The translations under genes and the position numbers were made by a program. Positions 9,494 to 20,488 of a stretch of DNA of 64,000 nucleotides are shown piece by piece. This stretch comes from Rhipidocladum racemiflorum (lineage: Eukaryota > Streptophyta > Magnoliopsida > Poales > Poaceae), in the NCBI GenBank assembly GCA_036346355.1, contig CM070577.1, forward strand, positions 85,582,509 to 85,646,508, in the 5' to 3' direction. Numbering within the stretch: position 1 is the stretch's first letter; each line of letters opens with the position of its first letter. The notes beneath the pieces are model-generated. The model saw only the letters and a program-made list of their open reading frames with translations, searched no databases and was not told the origin of the DNA.

Positions 9494-11615
9494 TTAAGCA
9501 CCATGAATACCAACCAAGTCAAGACAATGCTTGAACTTGGTATTAGAGAGAGACTTGGTGAGCATGTCTGCAGGATTATCATCAGTGTGTATCTTTCCCA
9601 CAATAATATGTCCTTCAGCAACAATGTCGCGAATAAAATGGTACTTGATATCAATATGCTTGGTCTTGGCATGATACATATCATTCTTGGTCAAACAAAT
9701 AGCACTCTGGCTATCACAATAAACAGTAAGAACATCCTGTTTAATACCAAGTTCAGAAACCAGACCTCGCAACCAAATAGCTTCCTTAACGCCTTCAGTA
9801 GCTGAAATATATTCCGCTTCAAGAGTAGAAAGAGCGGCAATAGGTCGTAAGGATGCTTTCCAACCGATCGAGAACCACACAAAGAGAAGATATATCCAGA
9901 AATTGATCTTCGTTTATCAAGATCACCAAAGATAATCGTAATCAACAAACCCAAGAACATCATTTGTTTTCACTTTATTCTTATCAAACATCAAGCCAAA
10001 ATTAGAAGTGCCTTTCAAATAACGAAGAATCCACTTAGCGCATTCCAATGCTCTTTGCCAGGATTATGCATAAATGCGCTAACAACACTAACGAGAATGA
10101 GCCAAATGCAGTGCAGTGCAAATCATAGCATACATGAGATTACCAAGCTGCACTAGAGTAAGGAATACGAGACATATAGTCTTTGTCTTCTTCATTAGTA
10201 GGACAACGACTTGAAGATAATTTAAAGTGAGAGGCAAAAGGTGTAGAAACAGGTTTGCAATCACCGAGATTAAATCTGCCAAGTACCTTCTCAATATAAC
10301 TTTTACGAGATAGAAATAATGTATCAGCTTTGCGATCACGCTGAATTTCCATCCCAAGAATTTTCTTTGCTGGACCAAGATCTTTCATCTCAAATTCATG
10401 ACTAAGTTGAGCCTTCAACTGTTTAACCAGTGACTTGTCATGAGAAACAATGAGCATATCATCAACATAGAGCGACAAATAAACAAATGAACCACTTGGG
10501 AACTGTTTGAAGTAAACACAGGTATCATAATTGTTGCGAGAGTATTGTTGTGCAATCATAAAAGAATCAAACCTTTTATACCACTGCCTTGGAGCTTGTT
10601 TTAAACCATAGAGAGACTTTTTCAAATGACAAACTAAATTCTCCTTTCCAGGAGTAGCAAAACCCTCAGGTTGTGTCATAAAAATCTCTTCTTCTAAATC
10701 TCCATGTAAGAAAGCAGTTTTAACATCAAGTTGCTCTAATTCCAAGTCAAATAAAGCAACAAATGCAAGCATAACCCGAATTGAAGAGTGGCGAACAACA
10801 GGAGAGAAAACTTCATTGAAGTCAATACCTTCCCTTTGGTCGAATCCTTTTACCACTAAGCGGGCTTTCCATCTTGCAGGTTCAATTCCAGCAATACCAT
10901 CCTTCTTCTTATAAATCCATTTGCACTTTAAAGGTTTCTTACCTTTTGGAAGCTCAACCAAATCCCATGTTTTGTTCTTATGAAGGCTCAAAATTTCTTC
11001 ATCCATAGCTGTCAACCACTTAGAAGAATTTTCACATGAGATAGCTTCAGAATAAGAAGAAGGTTCGAAGGTATCACAAATATCTTGAGCAGCAAGAAGA
11101 GCATAACGAGCCATATTATCGGTGTCACGATATCTAGCGAGCAATTGAATATTTCTTCGTGTTCTATCTCTAGCAATACAAGGATCATTAGTACTAGGAG
11201 ATCTTTGAGGCGGTGTGAAGTAGAACCCTTTGGGTGCTGAAATTGGTTGTAAAGTAGAACCACTAGATGAATCATTATCAATGGTAGGTAAAACTACCTC
11301 AAATTCTGCATTTCTTGCATCAACTTCAGAAATTTCAGATTCGGTTGTAGATGAAATTTCAGATTCATTTGTGGATGAACAACCATTACTATCACTACCA
11401 GATGAAAGTAAAGCATCTTCATGAAAAGTAACATCACGACTAATGAATAATTTGCGAGCATCAGAACACCATAAACGATATCCTTTGACACCTGAACCAT
11501 ATCCAACAAATATGCATTTTCTTGCTCTAGGCTCTAATTTTCCATCACTCACATGAGCATAAGCAGGACAACCAAATATTTTCAAGTTTGAATAATCAAG
11601 CTGGTTTACGACCAA
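9494..11615 (-). pseudogene. Copia reverse transcriptase and RNase H, frameshifted
   Basis: Reverse transcriptase spans 11615-10140 as one long open stretch. It shows WDLVELPKGKKPLKCKWIYK, KARLVVKGFDQREGIDF, LDVKTAFLHGDLEEEIFM, QPEGF, SLYGLKQAPRQWYKRFD and the catalytic YVDDML, all in Copia order. The frame is lost near 10140. RNase H resumes in another frame at 9880-9494 with LEAEYISATEGVKEAIWL, VYCDSQSAICLTKND and the closing NPADMLTKSLSNTKF. The gap between 10140 and 9880 can be read only by changing frame. The polymerase core residues are intact, so the lesions are confined to junctions. This could be true decay or consensus error in a high-copy repeat. Confidence 0.95.
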
Positions 11616-11636
11616 ACCTCTTACGGAATCTTAAAA

Positions 11637-12676
11637 TCAATGGCTGAATTTGGAGAGCGATTTACCAAGTAAGAGGTGTGGAAGCTTGATCTCGACCCAC
11701 AAAGCACGCTTGTCCCATAAACCTGCATTTGAAAGCATGCAACGGGCTCTTTCCAGAAGAGTGCGATTCATACGCTCTGCCACACCATTTTGCTGAGGTT
11801 TGCCTGGAACAGTCAAATGTCTTGCAATACCATGATTAGCACAAAACTGATTAAACTCACCATTGCAAAATTCTAATCCATTGTCAGTTCTAAATTTCTT
11901 GATTTTTCTGCCAGTTTGATTTTCAACCAAAGCTTTCCAATTCTTGAACACTGAAAAAGCTTCATTCTTATGTTTCAAGAAATAAACCCAAACTTTGCGA
12001 GAAAAATCATCAATGAATGTAATCATGTAGCTACATCCTCCAATAGAAAGAAATTTAGAAGGACCCCAAAGATCAGAATGAACATAATCAAGAATTCCTT
12101 TGGACTGATGAGTTGAAACAGAAAAACTGACCCTCTTTTGTTTGCCAAAAACACAATGTTCACAGAAATCAAGCTTGCCAATATCATCTAAATGTCCTTT
12201 CTTGCATAAAAGATGCATACCTTTCTCACTCATGTGACCCAAGCGCATATGCCAAAGCTTGGTGATGTGAGGATTTGATGCAATCGTTGAAGCAAATTGC
12301 AGAACACATGAATCGTGGAACCTTGCAAGTAATAAAGACTATTGATTCGATTGGCTTTCATGACAACAAGATTGCCTTTAGAAATCTTAAGGACACCATT
12401 TTCACCGGTATACTTGTAACCCAAAGATTCAATAGTGCCTAATGAAATAAGATTTCTTTTCATGCAGGGAACATGACGAACATTTGTGAGGGTTCTAATA
12501 GTGCCATCATGAGTTTTGATTTGAATAGAACCAATGCCAACAATTTCAAGTGGAGACTCATCGCCAGTCACAACATCACCACTACCAACAGAATCATAAG
12601 TAGAGAACCACTCTTTAAATGGACAAATATGAAACGTGCAAGCTGAATCAATAATCCAAGCGGTTTGATTCCTCAA
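11637..12676 (-). pseudogene. Copia protease, gag-pre-integrase and integrase, frameshifted
   Basis: The protease part (12676-12250) begins WIIDSACTFHICP. The usual catalytic triplet in this position is DSG or DTG, so DSA is a notable change. GHMSEKGMHLLCKKGHLD and CEHCVFGKQKRVSFS form the pre-integrase zinc region (12248 onward). The integrase core shows DYVHSDLWGP, FIDDFSRKVWVYFLK, KFRTDNGLEF and NGVAERMNRTLLERAR, with the D, D and E catalytic positions present. The frame changes at about 12240 and again at about 11640. Confidence 0.9.
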
Positions 12677-12699
12677 GTTGGAAGTGCTAATTAGAGCCT

Positions 12700-13503
12700 C
12701 ACCATCGATTCATTTTGAACAAGACTAGCCTCAAGAGTTTATCGATTGTGGCCTTTTATCTTTATCTGTCTTATTTTTCAGCTTGTAACAATTGGAAACA
12801 TCATGACCATAGTTCTTGCAATAACGGCAAAAATTGTTGGGTTTACGTCCTCTTGACTTAGATCTAGACTTTGATCTATCGAATTGCCTTTATGATGTGA
12901 TCTACCTCTAACAATTAAACCCTCGGCCTTAACCTCGAGCGAGAATCAATATCAAACTTCTCTTTAGACAACAAATTTGATTTAACATTCTCAAAACTAA
13001 GGGTGTCATGATTACCATAAAGCATAATCTCCTTGAAATGTTTAAAGGTAGCGAGGCAAAGAGGCGACCAGCAGAATAGCCTTATCTTCATCATCAATTT
13101 TTACCTCTAATTTCTCAAGATCAATGATGAGAGAATTAAACTTATTAAGATGAGGTGAATAGAGGTACCTTCCGCCATGCGAATTGTGTATGACGTTCTT
13201 TGAGACGCAATTTGTTGGCAAGACTTTTCTTCATGTACAAATCTTCCAACTTTTTCCACAGTTGTGCGGCGGTGGTCTCACTTTGATAACTTCACGCAAA
13301 ACATCTGTAGACAACCGAAACTGAATGGCGGAAAGAGCTTTTTGGTCAAGTTCTTCCCATTGTTCATCTGTCATTGTCGCCGGTTTAGCTGTCAATGCTT
13401 TTCTGGCACCCACCTGTGTAAGAACGGCTTTCATCTGAACCTGCCATATTGCAAAACTGATCTTGCCATCAAACTTCTCGATGTCAAATTTAGTGGACGA
13501 CAT
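12700..13503 (-). pseudogene. Copia gag with several frameshifts
   Basis: Gag starts at 13503 with MSSTKFDIEKFDGKISFAIW and is in frame to about 13240. It then continues only after shifts near 13245, 13190 and 13160, each of about one or two bases. The downstream pieces are recognisable: EIMLYGNHDTLSFENVKSNL near 13030-12950 and a CCHC-like knuckle (CKNYGHDVSNC) near 12810-12780. Gag builds the cytoplasmic particle of the retrotransposon. With three shifts in about 100 bases this copy cannot make it. Confidence 0.8.
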
Positions 13504-14265
13504 AATGAGAATAAATTGCAGATCAAATAATAATATGGTAGATTCTGAAGAATAAACTCCCTGATACGCTCTGGATGCGCAAGAAAATCAATCTGTAAAA
13601 GCCTTGTACACCTTGGATGCAGATAGCAAATTCAGTCCTTTTTTTTTTTTTTTTCCGATAGCCTCTGTAGCCAATATCAAATGGCTCCTCCTTGCGGACG
13701 TGAAGTATCCTTCACGGATGTGAACACAACGGACTTGAAATAAGACTTGAATAGTCTTTTCTTGATGTGAATTGAAACAAGCCAGATGCTTCACGTGTAG
13801 ACTTGATGAGGATGTGAGCTTGAAGCTTCCACAAGAAAGCCTGGACTTGCAAGTCCGTTCGTCAAGACTGTGCAGAAGCTACGAGGGCACTGGAGGCCGG
13901 CCGAGTCGCAGGAAGCCGAAGGAGCAGCGCCAAGACGGGCGGCAGCGTGGCGCGATCTTATTCTTGAGAAGCCGAAGAGGTCGTAGCAGCAGCCGAGCCG
14001 AGGCGCTGCGGGCGGCAACGTAGCCGCATCGCAGACGACGCAGCGGCGTTGGAAGCCGAAGACGGCGAGATGGCGCGGTCGATCGGCGGACCACGATGCG
14101 CGATGCGCCGAGCTCGATGGGCAAGCCGAGGTGACGGCGTGGATCTGAGGGCGGCGTGTTCGCACATGAAGAAGGGCGGCGCGAAGAAGCGGCGACGACG
14201 ATGCAGATGGCGAAGGCCGCGAAGAAGATCCGAGGCGCGGCAAGACGATGCGTAACCCAGGTAGT
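13504..14265 (-). other. Copia 5' leader, GC-rich
   Basis: Between the primer site and gag lie about 760 bp. The stretch 13840-14260 is markedly GC-rich compared with the AT-rich body of the element. It has open frames on both strands without any recognisable protein. It may be a long structured leader or captured host sequence. Confidence 0.5.
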
Positions 14266-14277
14266 GCTCTGATACCA
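14266..14277 (-). other. Copia primer binding site
   Basis: On the minus strand TGGTATCAGAGC lies two bases inside the 5' LTR. This is the usual initiator-methionine tRNA complement of plant Copia elements. Confidence 0.9.
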
Positions 14278-14279
14278 CT

Positions 14280-14506
14280 TGTTAGGGTTAGGGTTGCACA
14301 CGCACACGCACACAATAGATTGGAACGGTGGACACGGGATTTACGTGGAAACCCTTGCGGGAAAAAACCACGGGAGACGAAAATCCACTATGATGGTTCA
14401 AGGATTACAAGTACATGGGGGTGGCTTATATAGCCAATGAGTCCGTATCAGATAAGGCAAGGACTCCAAGATTTGGTAAGATTAGATATTGAGTCATATC
14501 CTAACA
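14280..14506 (-). repeat. Copia 5' LTR
   Basis: This is the partner of 9206-9432, 227 bp with one difference. It supplies the minus-strand promoter of the element. Confidence 0.95.
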
Positions 14507-14853
14507 ATACATAATTGAATTGTCCGTATGTATATACATCAGATTGAATTGTCCGTATATATACACATCAAAAATAATTTCTAGGTACGTCTAATATCGT
14601 ATATATTGTCGGTTGTACGTACGTGCCCAGCTATATATCCGTCACGACAGGTTCTTTCCCATGTTAACAACAGTCGCGATTACGTTAATTGCAAGTCGCA
14701 TTTGATCCTTTGCCTATTAATTTGTATAAATTAGTTACGTAGAGATAGGCTTGTTTAGTTTACAAGTACGGAGAAGTCAACCTTGTTGGGAATAATAATT
14801 AACTAGGCAAAATGTACGTCTAACGTCACACAGTTTAAAATTTATTTTGTTTG
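14507..14853. other. Intergenic, AT-rich
   Basis: No gene or element boundary was recognised. A short imperfect repeat, GAATTGTCCGTATGTATATA and its variant, occurs near 14516-14565. Confidence 0.4.
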
Positions 14854-15224
14854 GAAAAGTTTTTTCATACTAAAAAAAAATCGCGAAAGACCTTTTTGTA
14901 ATTTACGGGGCCAATTAGTAATTTCGAAAAGTGGAAGGGCTTATTTGCCAAAGGAGCAATCCATAATGAGAGAAACCGGAAGAGGCTATCTGCAAAATAG
15001 CAGGGGGGTGCCGTGGCATGCCTGGCCTTGCGGCAAGTTTAGAAAAGTTTTTTCATACTAAAAAAAAATCGCGAAAAACCTTTTTGTAATTTACGGGGCC
15101 AATTAGTAATTTCGAAAAGTGGAAGGGCTTATTTGCCAAAGGAGCAATCCATAATGAGAGGAACCGGAAGAGGCTATCTGCAAAATAGCAGGGGGGTGCC
15201 GTGGCATGCCTGGCCTTGCGGCAA
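14854..15224. repeat. Tandem duplication, two copies at 188-bp spacing
   Basis: Bases 14854-15036 and 15042-15224 are near-identical, starting GAAAAGTTTTTTCATACT and ending GGCCTTGCGGCAA. They are separated by GTTTA and have only two visible differences (GCGAAAGACC/GCGAAAAACC and GAGAGAAACC/GAGAGGAACC). The high identity marks a recent duplication. It carries no recognisable gene. Confidence 0.95.
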
Positions 15225-15544
15225 ACCTTCCCAGCATAATATATAGTATATTCACGGGATAACTAGTAGTAGCGTATAATATGATCGAGCAATATTTCAT
15301 CTAGCTAGGTAACGCGATAAAAAAAAATATTCTCTGTATGTACGACGGGCACATGTTATAGCCGTCCAGGTGTTGATCTTGCGTTGCTCAGATTAATAAT
15401 CGATCTAGCTAGACCTGCTGCTGCATGATTCGTTTTGCTCGCAATACATTAATTAGCATTGACTTCTGCATCCAATGTAATCGGGCCATCAAATCATGGA
15501 TGATAATTATGTCAGATGAAGTTTTGTAACTACGATGAATAGGT
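15225..15544. other. Intergenic, nothing recognised
   Basis: AT-rich sequence with no open frame or repeat boundary that can be supported. Confidence 0.4.
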
Positions 15545-16100
15545 GCTCTCTGTCAGGTTTATAAGATTTATTTTTTAAATAATTTTATTCATAAATATAA
15601 AATTTGTATGTAGATTTAATAAGATTTTTTCTTTATATCTCTATTTATTCTCTCAACCATATGTATTTACTTCCTCCGTTCATTTCTATAAGGCATATTT
15701 TGACTTTATAGAAGGATTAAGATTGCATTGAAATTGAGAAAGGTATGAACGAAAATGACTTAGATGCCCCCACTTAATTGTTTTGGAAGATAAAAGATAT
15801 ACTTTGTGTGGGTGGTAGTAAATAAATGCATATGGTTGAGAGAGAATAAATAGCAGTATAGAAGGAAAGTCCTTATTAAATCTACATGCACCTCTAGTTT
15901 TATATTTGTGAACAAAACTATTCAAAAAATAAGTCTTATAAAAGTAAATAGAGGGAGTATTCATTACCACCCACACAAAATATATCTTCTATCTCCCAAG
16001 ATGATTAAATAAGGGCATGTAAATCATTTTCTCTCATACCTTTTATCAATTTCAATTAATCTCAATCCTAGTACAAAATCAAAATACATCTTATATTTAA
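15545..16100. mobile_element. Stowaway-like MITE (outer copy), split by a member of its own family
   Basis: The pieces 15545-15669 and 15958-16100, joined and read in reverse, follow the sequence of the inner element almost word for word (for example AAGATATATTTTGTGTGGGT against AAGATATACTTTGTGTGGGT). The outer ends are degraded, so the outer boundaries are approximate. Orientation is opposite to the inner copy. Confidence 0.75.
15670..15957. mobile_element. Stowaway-like MITE (inner copy), complete
   Basis: The element is 288 bp. The left end CTTCCTCCGTTCATTTCTAT mirrors the right end ATAAAAGTAAATAGAGGGAG, and TA flanks both sides (15668-15669, 15958-15959). It interrupts the outer copy inside its conserved GTGGTA..TAAATACATATGG region. 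Confidence 0.85.
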
Positions 16101-16459
16101 TTAATCTCAATCCTATTCAAAAAATGATGTTTGTATACAACTAGCATACTTACGCTCGCAACTCCGTCGCTAAATAGTTGTATGTGATACATAACTCTAC
16201 TTTTTATAATTAAAGTACAATTGTATTTATTATATAACTCTAATATCTATTTGTGATTAATCTGCACCATTATAATCTGGTTCTGCCCAAATAAGCAGTG
16301 GAAGTCCTTTTTTTTGTCATATGTGAGGGTTTCTATGTTTTTTCTTTCTTTTTTAATATTATTGTACGATTTTTTTGTCTTTAAAAATTAAGGAGGTACC
16401 TTGGACATATATATGTATATATGAAGAAAAGAAATGGTGCGATTAGAGCCGTTGAATTA
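16101..16459. other. Intergenic, AT-rich
   Basis: No supported feature. Confidence 0.4.
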
Positions 16460-17173
16460 GGCTGTGTTTGGTTGCCTGTACCAAGTAGGGCTGTAAAAAA
16501 AAGCTCGAGCTCGTGAGTTACTCGAATTCGGCTCGGTTTAGGCCCGGTTCGAGCTCCAAACGAGCCGAACTCGAGCTCGATCTCGAGCTTCACCGAGCCG
16601 AGCTCGAATAGCTCGCGAGCCTACTCGAGCTTGGATTGAGCTTTCGTGAACCGAACTTTCTCGAGCTTGTTATCGAGCTTACTCGAGCCGAACTTACTCG
16701 AGCCGAACTTACTCGAGCTTGTTACCGAGCCTACTAGATTCACCGAATTTACTCGAGCCTACCGAACTTATTCGAGCTTATTAGCTTACCGAGCTTACTC
16801 GAGCCTACTCGAGCTTGGACCGAGCTGAGCTCGAGCCTGGATCTAAGCTCGGACCCCAACTCGAGCTCGGCTCGAGCCTTACTGAGCTCGAGCCTGACAG
16901 CCCCAGGCCCGCTCGAATTCGGCCCGTTTACAGCCCTAGTACCAAGTGGTACATGTATGAAACCATCCCATCTTGGATTGAGATGGTTCAAGGAAAAAGT
17001 CATTAATGTGTTTGGTTGCTTGCATGGAACCATCCCATCTTGGATCAAGTGATACAAATTTGAGAAATATTTCCTCTAGATGCTGAACCATCTTATTCAC
17101 TCAAAACAATGGAACCAAATGGTACAGGATCATCCCATCCCATTCAACATCATCCCATCAACCAAACACACCC
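16460..17173. mobile_element. Tourist MITE, interrupted by a hAT element
   Basis: The ends GGCTGTGTTTGGTTGC and CAACCAAACACACCC are mirrored and flanked by TTA (16457-16459, 17174-17176). Without the hAT insert it would be about 253 bp. The interior repeats the word ACCATCCCATCTTGGAT at about 16962 and 17028. Confidence 0.85.
16486..16938. mobile_element. Non-autonomous hAT element with CTCGAGC-rich body
   Basis: TAGGGCTGTAAA at the left mirrors TTTACAGCCCTA at the right. The perfect 8-bp target duplication GTACCAAG lies at 16478-16485 and 16939-16946. The 453-bp interior is built from many CGAGCTC/ACTCGAGCC words in both orientations. Shadow open frames inside it are repeat translation and not genes. 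Confidence 0.95.
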
Positions 17174-17187
17174 TTAGTCGATATATC

Positions 17188-19813
17188 TGAAACAACCCTC
17201 AAAAAATTCAAAACGAATTTGTTTGAGTTTGTTTGGATTCGCGTTTGATTTGGATTTTTGAAATCGAAATCGAGTTTTTGAATTCAAACCTGTTTGGGCC
17301 AAATCTCCTTGCCCTTGGGCCTTCCGGCCCATCTCCTGGCTCGGCTTCGCACTCGCTGCCATCGGCCGACCAAGCCAGCCTCCGTGCGCATGCGCTGCTG
17401 GGCCTCCGGCTGTCGCTTCTGCCGGCCGCGACCGCCGCCTCGGGCCATGTAGGCCGCCGCCCATGGCCGGCCCGGCTCATACCCGGCTGCGCCCGTCGTC
17501 GACCACGACGCCGTCCCAGCCAAGACGCCTTGCCGACGCGCTGCGCCCCGCTGTGCTCGCCCCGGCCGCTTTGCCTGACCGGCTTATAAAGCCGCTCCTC
17601 GCCATCCTAACTCGCCCGTCCCTTCCCCTTCGTGGTGAGCACCTCCTCCCTTGCCCTCTCCGCTTCGCCTCACGGCGACCTTGGCGCTCAAGCGCCGCCC
17701 GCCCCTGCTTTCCTAACCCTAACCCACCCTCGCCGCTCGTGCCCAGCTGACGAGGCCTCGTCCACCCCCTCGCCTTTGCCAAGTGGCTCCCGCCTCTCTC
17801 TCTCCTCTCTCGCCTGCCACTGGGCGGCCGGCCCACCTCCAGGCCTCACTTGCGGGCCAATGGCCTGGCCCGCCGCCAAAATCTCGGCCCAAGTTCCCAC
17901 TGAGGAGCAAGAAAGAGATTTTCCGATTTTATTTAATTAATAAATCCGAAAATTCGCTTTTAATTCCAAAAATAGCCGGAAAATCGAAAAAATCCGGGAA
18001 AATCGAGCTCCACCAAATACATTTCCGAACCGCTTTTGATCCCTCGAGTCGAAATGCTGTCCGTTCCCGGATCCGAAATCAGTAAATTCTAAAATCCGCT
18101 TTTACCCTCCGTTCCTTTCCAAACTTCGGTTGCTCGGTTTCCGTTTGTTTCCGTTTTGATTTTCGATTATTGTTTTGTCGTTTATTTTGTTGGTTGTCTT
18201 TCCGCCGCGGATTCGACCGTTGAGACGCCCGATGGAGCCGAGCGATCCACGAGTCGGAGGCGATTCCGAGCAGACGTTCTGACCAGACGGAGAGCCTTGA
18301 TACGACTACTTCCCGACGACTCGTCCGATCCAATTTCCAGCGCCAAAGGCAAGTCAGTACACCGCTTGATCATATTGATCCTATCATGCCATGCTATAGT
18401 AGTAATTATTTTATATCGCATTATTTTATCTTGTATTTGAATTAATGAAATCGATTTTAGAATGACATGATAAATAGGTAATACCGAATTGCTCATGAAA
18501 CCTCCTTGAAATATTTGAACCCTGTTAATCCTTTGGAACCCTAGTTAATCGCTTATTGCCATGAATAGGTTAGATTATACCGCTAGGTTAGTTCAAAACC
18601 TGGATTTAAAGAAAATCTTTGCCGAATCTCCATTCAGTTGTTTATAAAGTCTTTGTCGATCACTGGGACGATGATCGGATTAATCCGGATGAGATTCGAT
18701 CCCTACCGTGATGATTAATGCCTTGGTTGATGCTGTGGCGTCACTGAAAATTCTAATGGGTTTGTGGATGAAGGCTTGGTCTTTGGCAAAAGTGTAAGGT
18801 TAATAATCCCCTTGAGCAAAGTAAATAACTTAGTTTCGCTCAACCGCAGGTCGGTGATCGTCGGTGACCCGTATCCGACACGGCTCATTAAGTTAATCAT
18901 TCACGAGATAATAATTGGACTGTCTTGGTGGCTACCATTCTCTGGAGAGAATGGGGCCGGGCTTTCCGGGCAGGAAATGGGCGAGGAGGGGTGGAACGGG
19001 AATGGTCGAGTGACATTCTTGGTTCTCAAGCACCAGACGCTAATAGGGACCACTGAGTCAAGGTAAGCGGTACTATCGGTAAACAACTAAAGGACAGGGA
19101 ATGATTAAACGAAATCTTTGTGATAATCTAAATCGCCACATGCATTTAAGTTGCATGAAACTTCATGATTGGCATAAAGGTTATAGATATCTTGTGGGTA
19201 AAATTTGAGCCGCTCGCAGAGTTAATCTCAATTATGTCGAATCATTACGGTAAATGAAGTTAAGTTGGAATCGGGGTTGATACCCGTAACTAAGCTCAAA
19301 TTCTTGTTTGGAATTTGGATAATTGTGGTTAAGTGTTGTTGAACTTGTGAAATTCAAATTACTTATTTATTGATTTGTGCTTCAAATGTAAAATGAATTG
19401 TGAAATAAAATCGCATCGGATACTAAACCCTATTGCCACCCCTTGATTACCCCTACATATAGTATTCGGTGGTTAAGATGCGACTTGGAGTACTCCGTGC
19501 TCACCCTTGCAAAACCCGCCCCTTTCGTAGTTCGAAGACGCTGGCGCCTTCCAGGAGATCGTAGATGGCGATTTAGTGCAGTTCTAGGTCTTTGTCTTCG
19601 CCAGGCCCTGCACTGTGGTTTCTCTCTTTTGTTAGTGTAAGTTTAGAAGCTTGGATGCTTCTCTTGTAAAACCGGTCGTTAGACCAACTATATTGAATAA
19701 AAAGTGTTGAATTGGCTTTTGGCCAGGTAATTTTACTCTTGTTTTACAACAGTTAGTCTTCCTGGGTAACTGTTGTGAGTTTCGCACTGCCCCTAAAAAG
19801 GCGGTCCGTCACA
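17188..19813. mobile_element. Solo LTR, 2.6 kb
   Basis: The unit begins TGAAACAACCCTC and ends GGTCCGTCACA, and is flanked on both sides by ATATC (17183-17187, 19814-19818). No primer site, polypurine tract or coding region lies inside, and no second LTR is nearby. This is the structure left by recombination between two LTRs. The first 800 bp are very GC-rich with proline- and arginine-coding shadow frames. The rest is AT-rich. The terminal sequence (GTTTCGCACTGCC...) resembles LTR ends of large Gypsy families in grasses, which is inference. Confidence 0.85.
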
Positions 19814-19969
19814 ATATCCATGCATGCATATGGAGCAGAAGTATACAGCAGAGGACACATTCCTAGGCGTATATATTCTGCAAGCAAAAGGTTATTATTA
19901 CCTCTTGGAGTAGGAAAGTATGCACTGAATCGATCGGCATCACGGCCTCTCGAGTCCCTGGTTAAACCA

Positions 19970-20488
19970 CTTTGTAACATGCATCCTGAGACGGCATTCC
20001 ACCTCATGTTTGCTTGTCATTTCGCTTTATCCTTCTGGCAGATGCTCCTCCCATTGTTTGGGTTCAGTGTGCCACCCTTCAGCCTACTCGCCAATGTTGC
20101 GTCCGTAGAAGAAGGATGGGGAGTGCTGTGTGCGACTCCAGCACAGCAGGCACGTTTCAACCTACAAGGGGTGATTTTGGTAGGTTGGTGGTCTCTCTGG
20201 AAAGAGCGCAACGCCCGGATATTCCAAGACACGAACAGCTCAATTCAAATCGTGGTGCAGCGAGCATAGCAAGATTTAATGGAGTTCGCGTTTGCTACAA
20301 AGAAAATAGCCTAGGAGAGGGTGGTATTTTGGTGTGTTTTGCGGGTGCATGACTCCCGCCCGCGGCTGCTTGTTAGTCTGCGGGTGGTTTTATCCTTTTA
20401 TTTTCTTTTTCTCTGTATTTGGATTCTCTCTTTCCTTCCTTAATTGAATGGGCAGAGCTCCTGCCATTATCTTCAAAAAAAAAAAAAA
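19970..20488 (+). pseudogene. LINE 3' fragment with poly(A) tail
   Basis: The frame from about 19970 reads MHPETAFHLMFACHFALSFW and VGWWSLWKERNARIF, the C-terminal zinc-binding region of plant L1-type LINE ORF2. An untranslated stretch ends GGGCAGAGCTCCTGCCATTA and an A tail of about 14 bases (20475-20488). The reverse transcriptase is absent because of 5' truncation, which is usual for LINE insertions. The same tail motif ends the LINE interrupted by the Gypsy element near 56290. Confidence 0.8.

Larger units (their letters stand above)
9206..14506 (-). mobile_element. Ty1/Copia LTR retrotransposon, complete structure, broken coding region
   Basis: The element is bounded by 227-bp LTRs (TGTTAG...CTAACA) and flanked by the perfect 5-bp target duplication ATACA (9201-9205 and 14507-14511). 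On the minus strand the order is 5' LTR (14506-14280), a primer site matching initiator-Met tRNA, a GC-rich leader, gag, protease, integrase, reverse transcriptase, RNase H, polypurine tract and 3' LTR. The order integrase before reverse transcriptase defines Copia. The LTRs show one visible difference (A versus G in the GACACGAG/GACACGGG word), which implies a recent insertion. Yet gag-pol carries several frameshifts. Autonomous activity of this copy is therefore unlikely, although it could be mobilised in trans. Confidence 0.95.

Noticed and set aside
14266..14277. Possible tRNA gene at the GGTATCAGAGC words (also 26083-26096)
   Set aside because: These are retroelement primer sites complementary to a tRNA end. 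No cloverleaf surrounds them.
16646..17057. Glu/Leu/Arg-rich frames in 16.6-17.0 kb as a repeat protein
   Set aside because: Translation of CTCGAGC words inside a hAT element. Similar frames are open on both strands.
17208..17940. GC-rich frames at 17.2-17.9 kb as a host gene
   Set aside because: They lie in the 5' part of the solo LTR, with no start context, splice partners or motifs.
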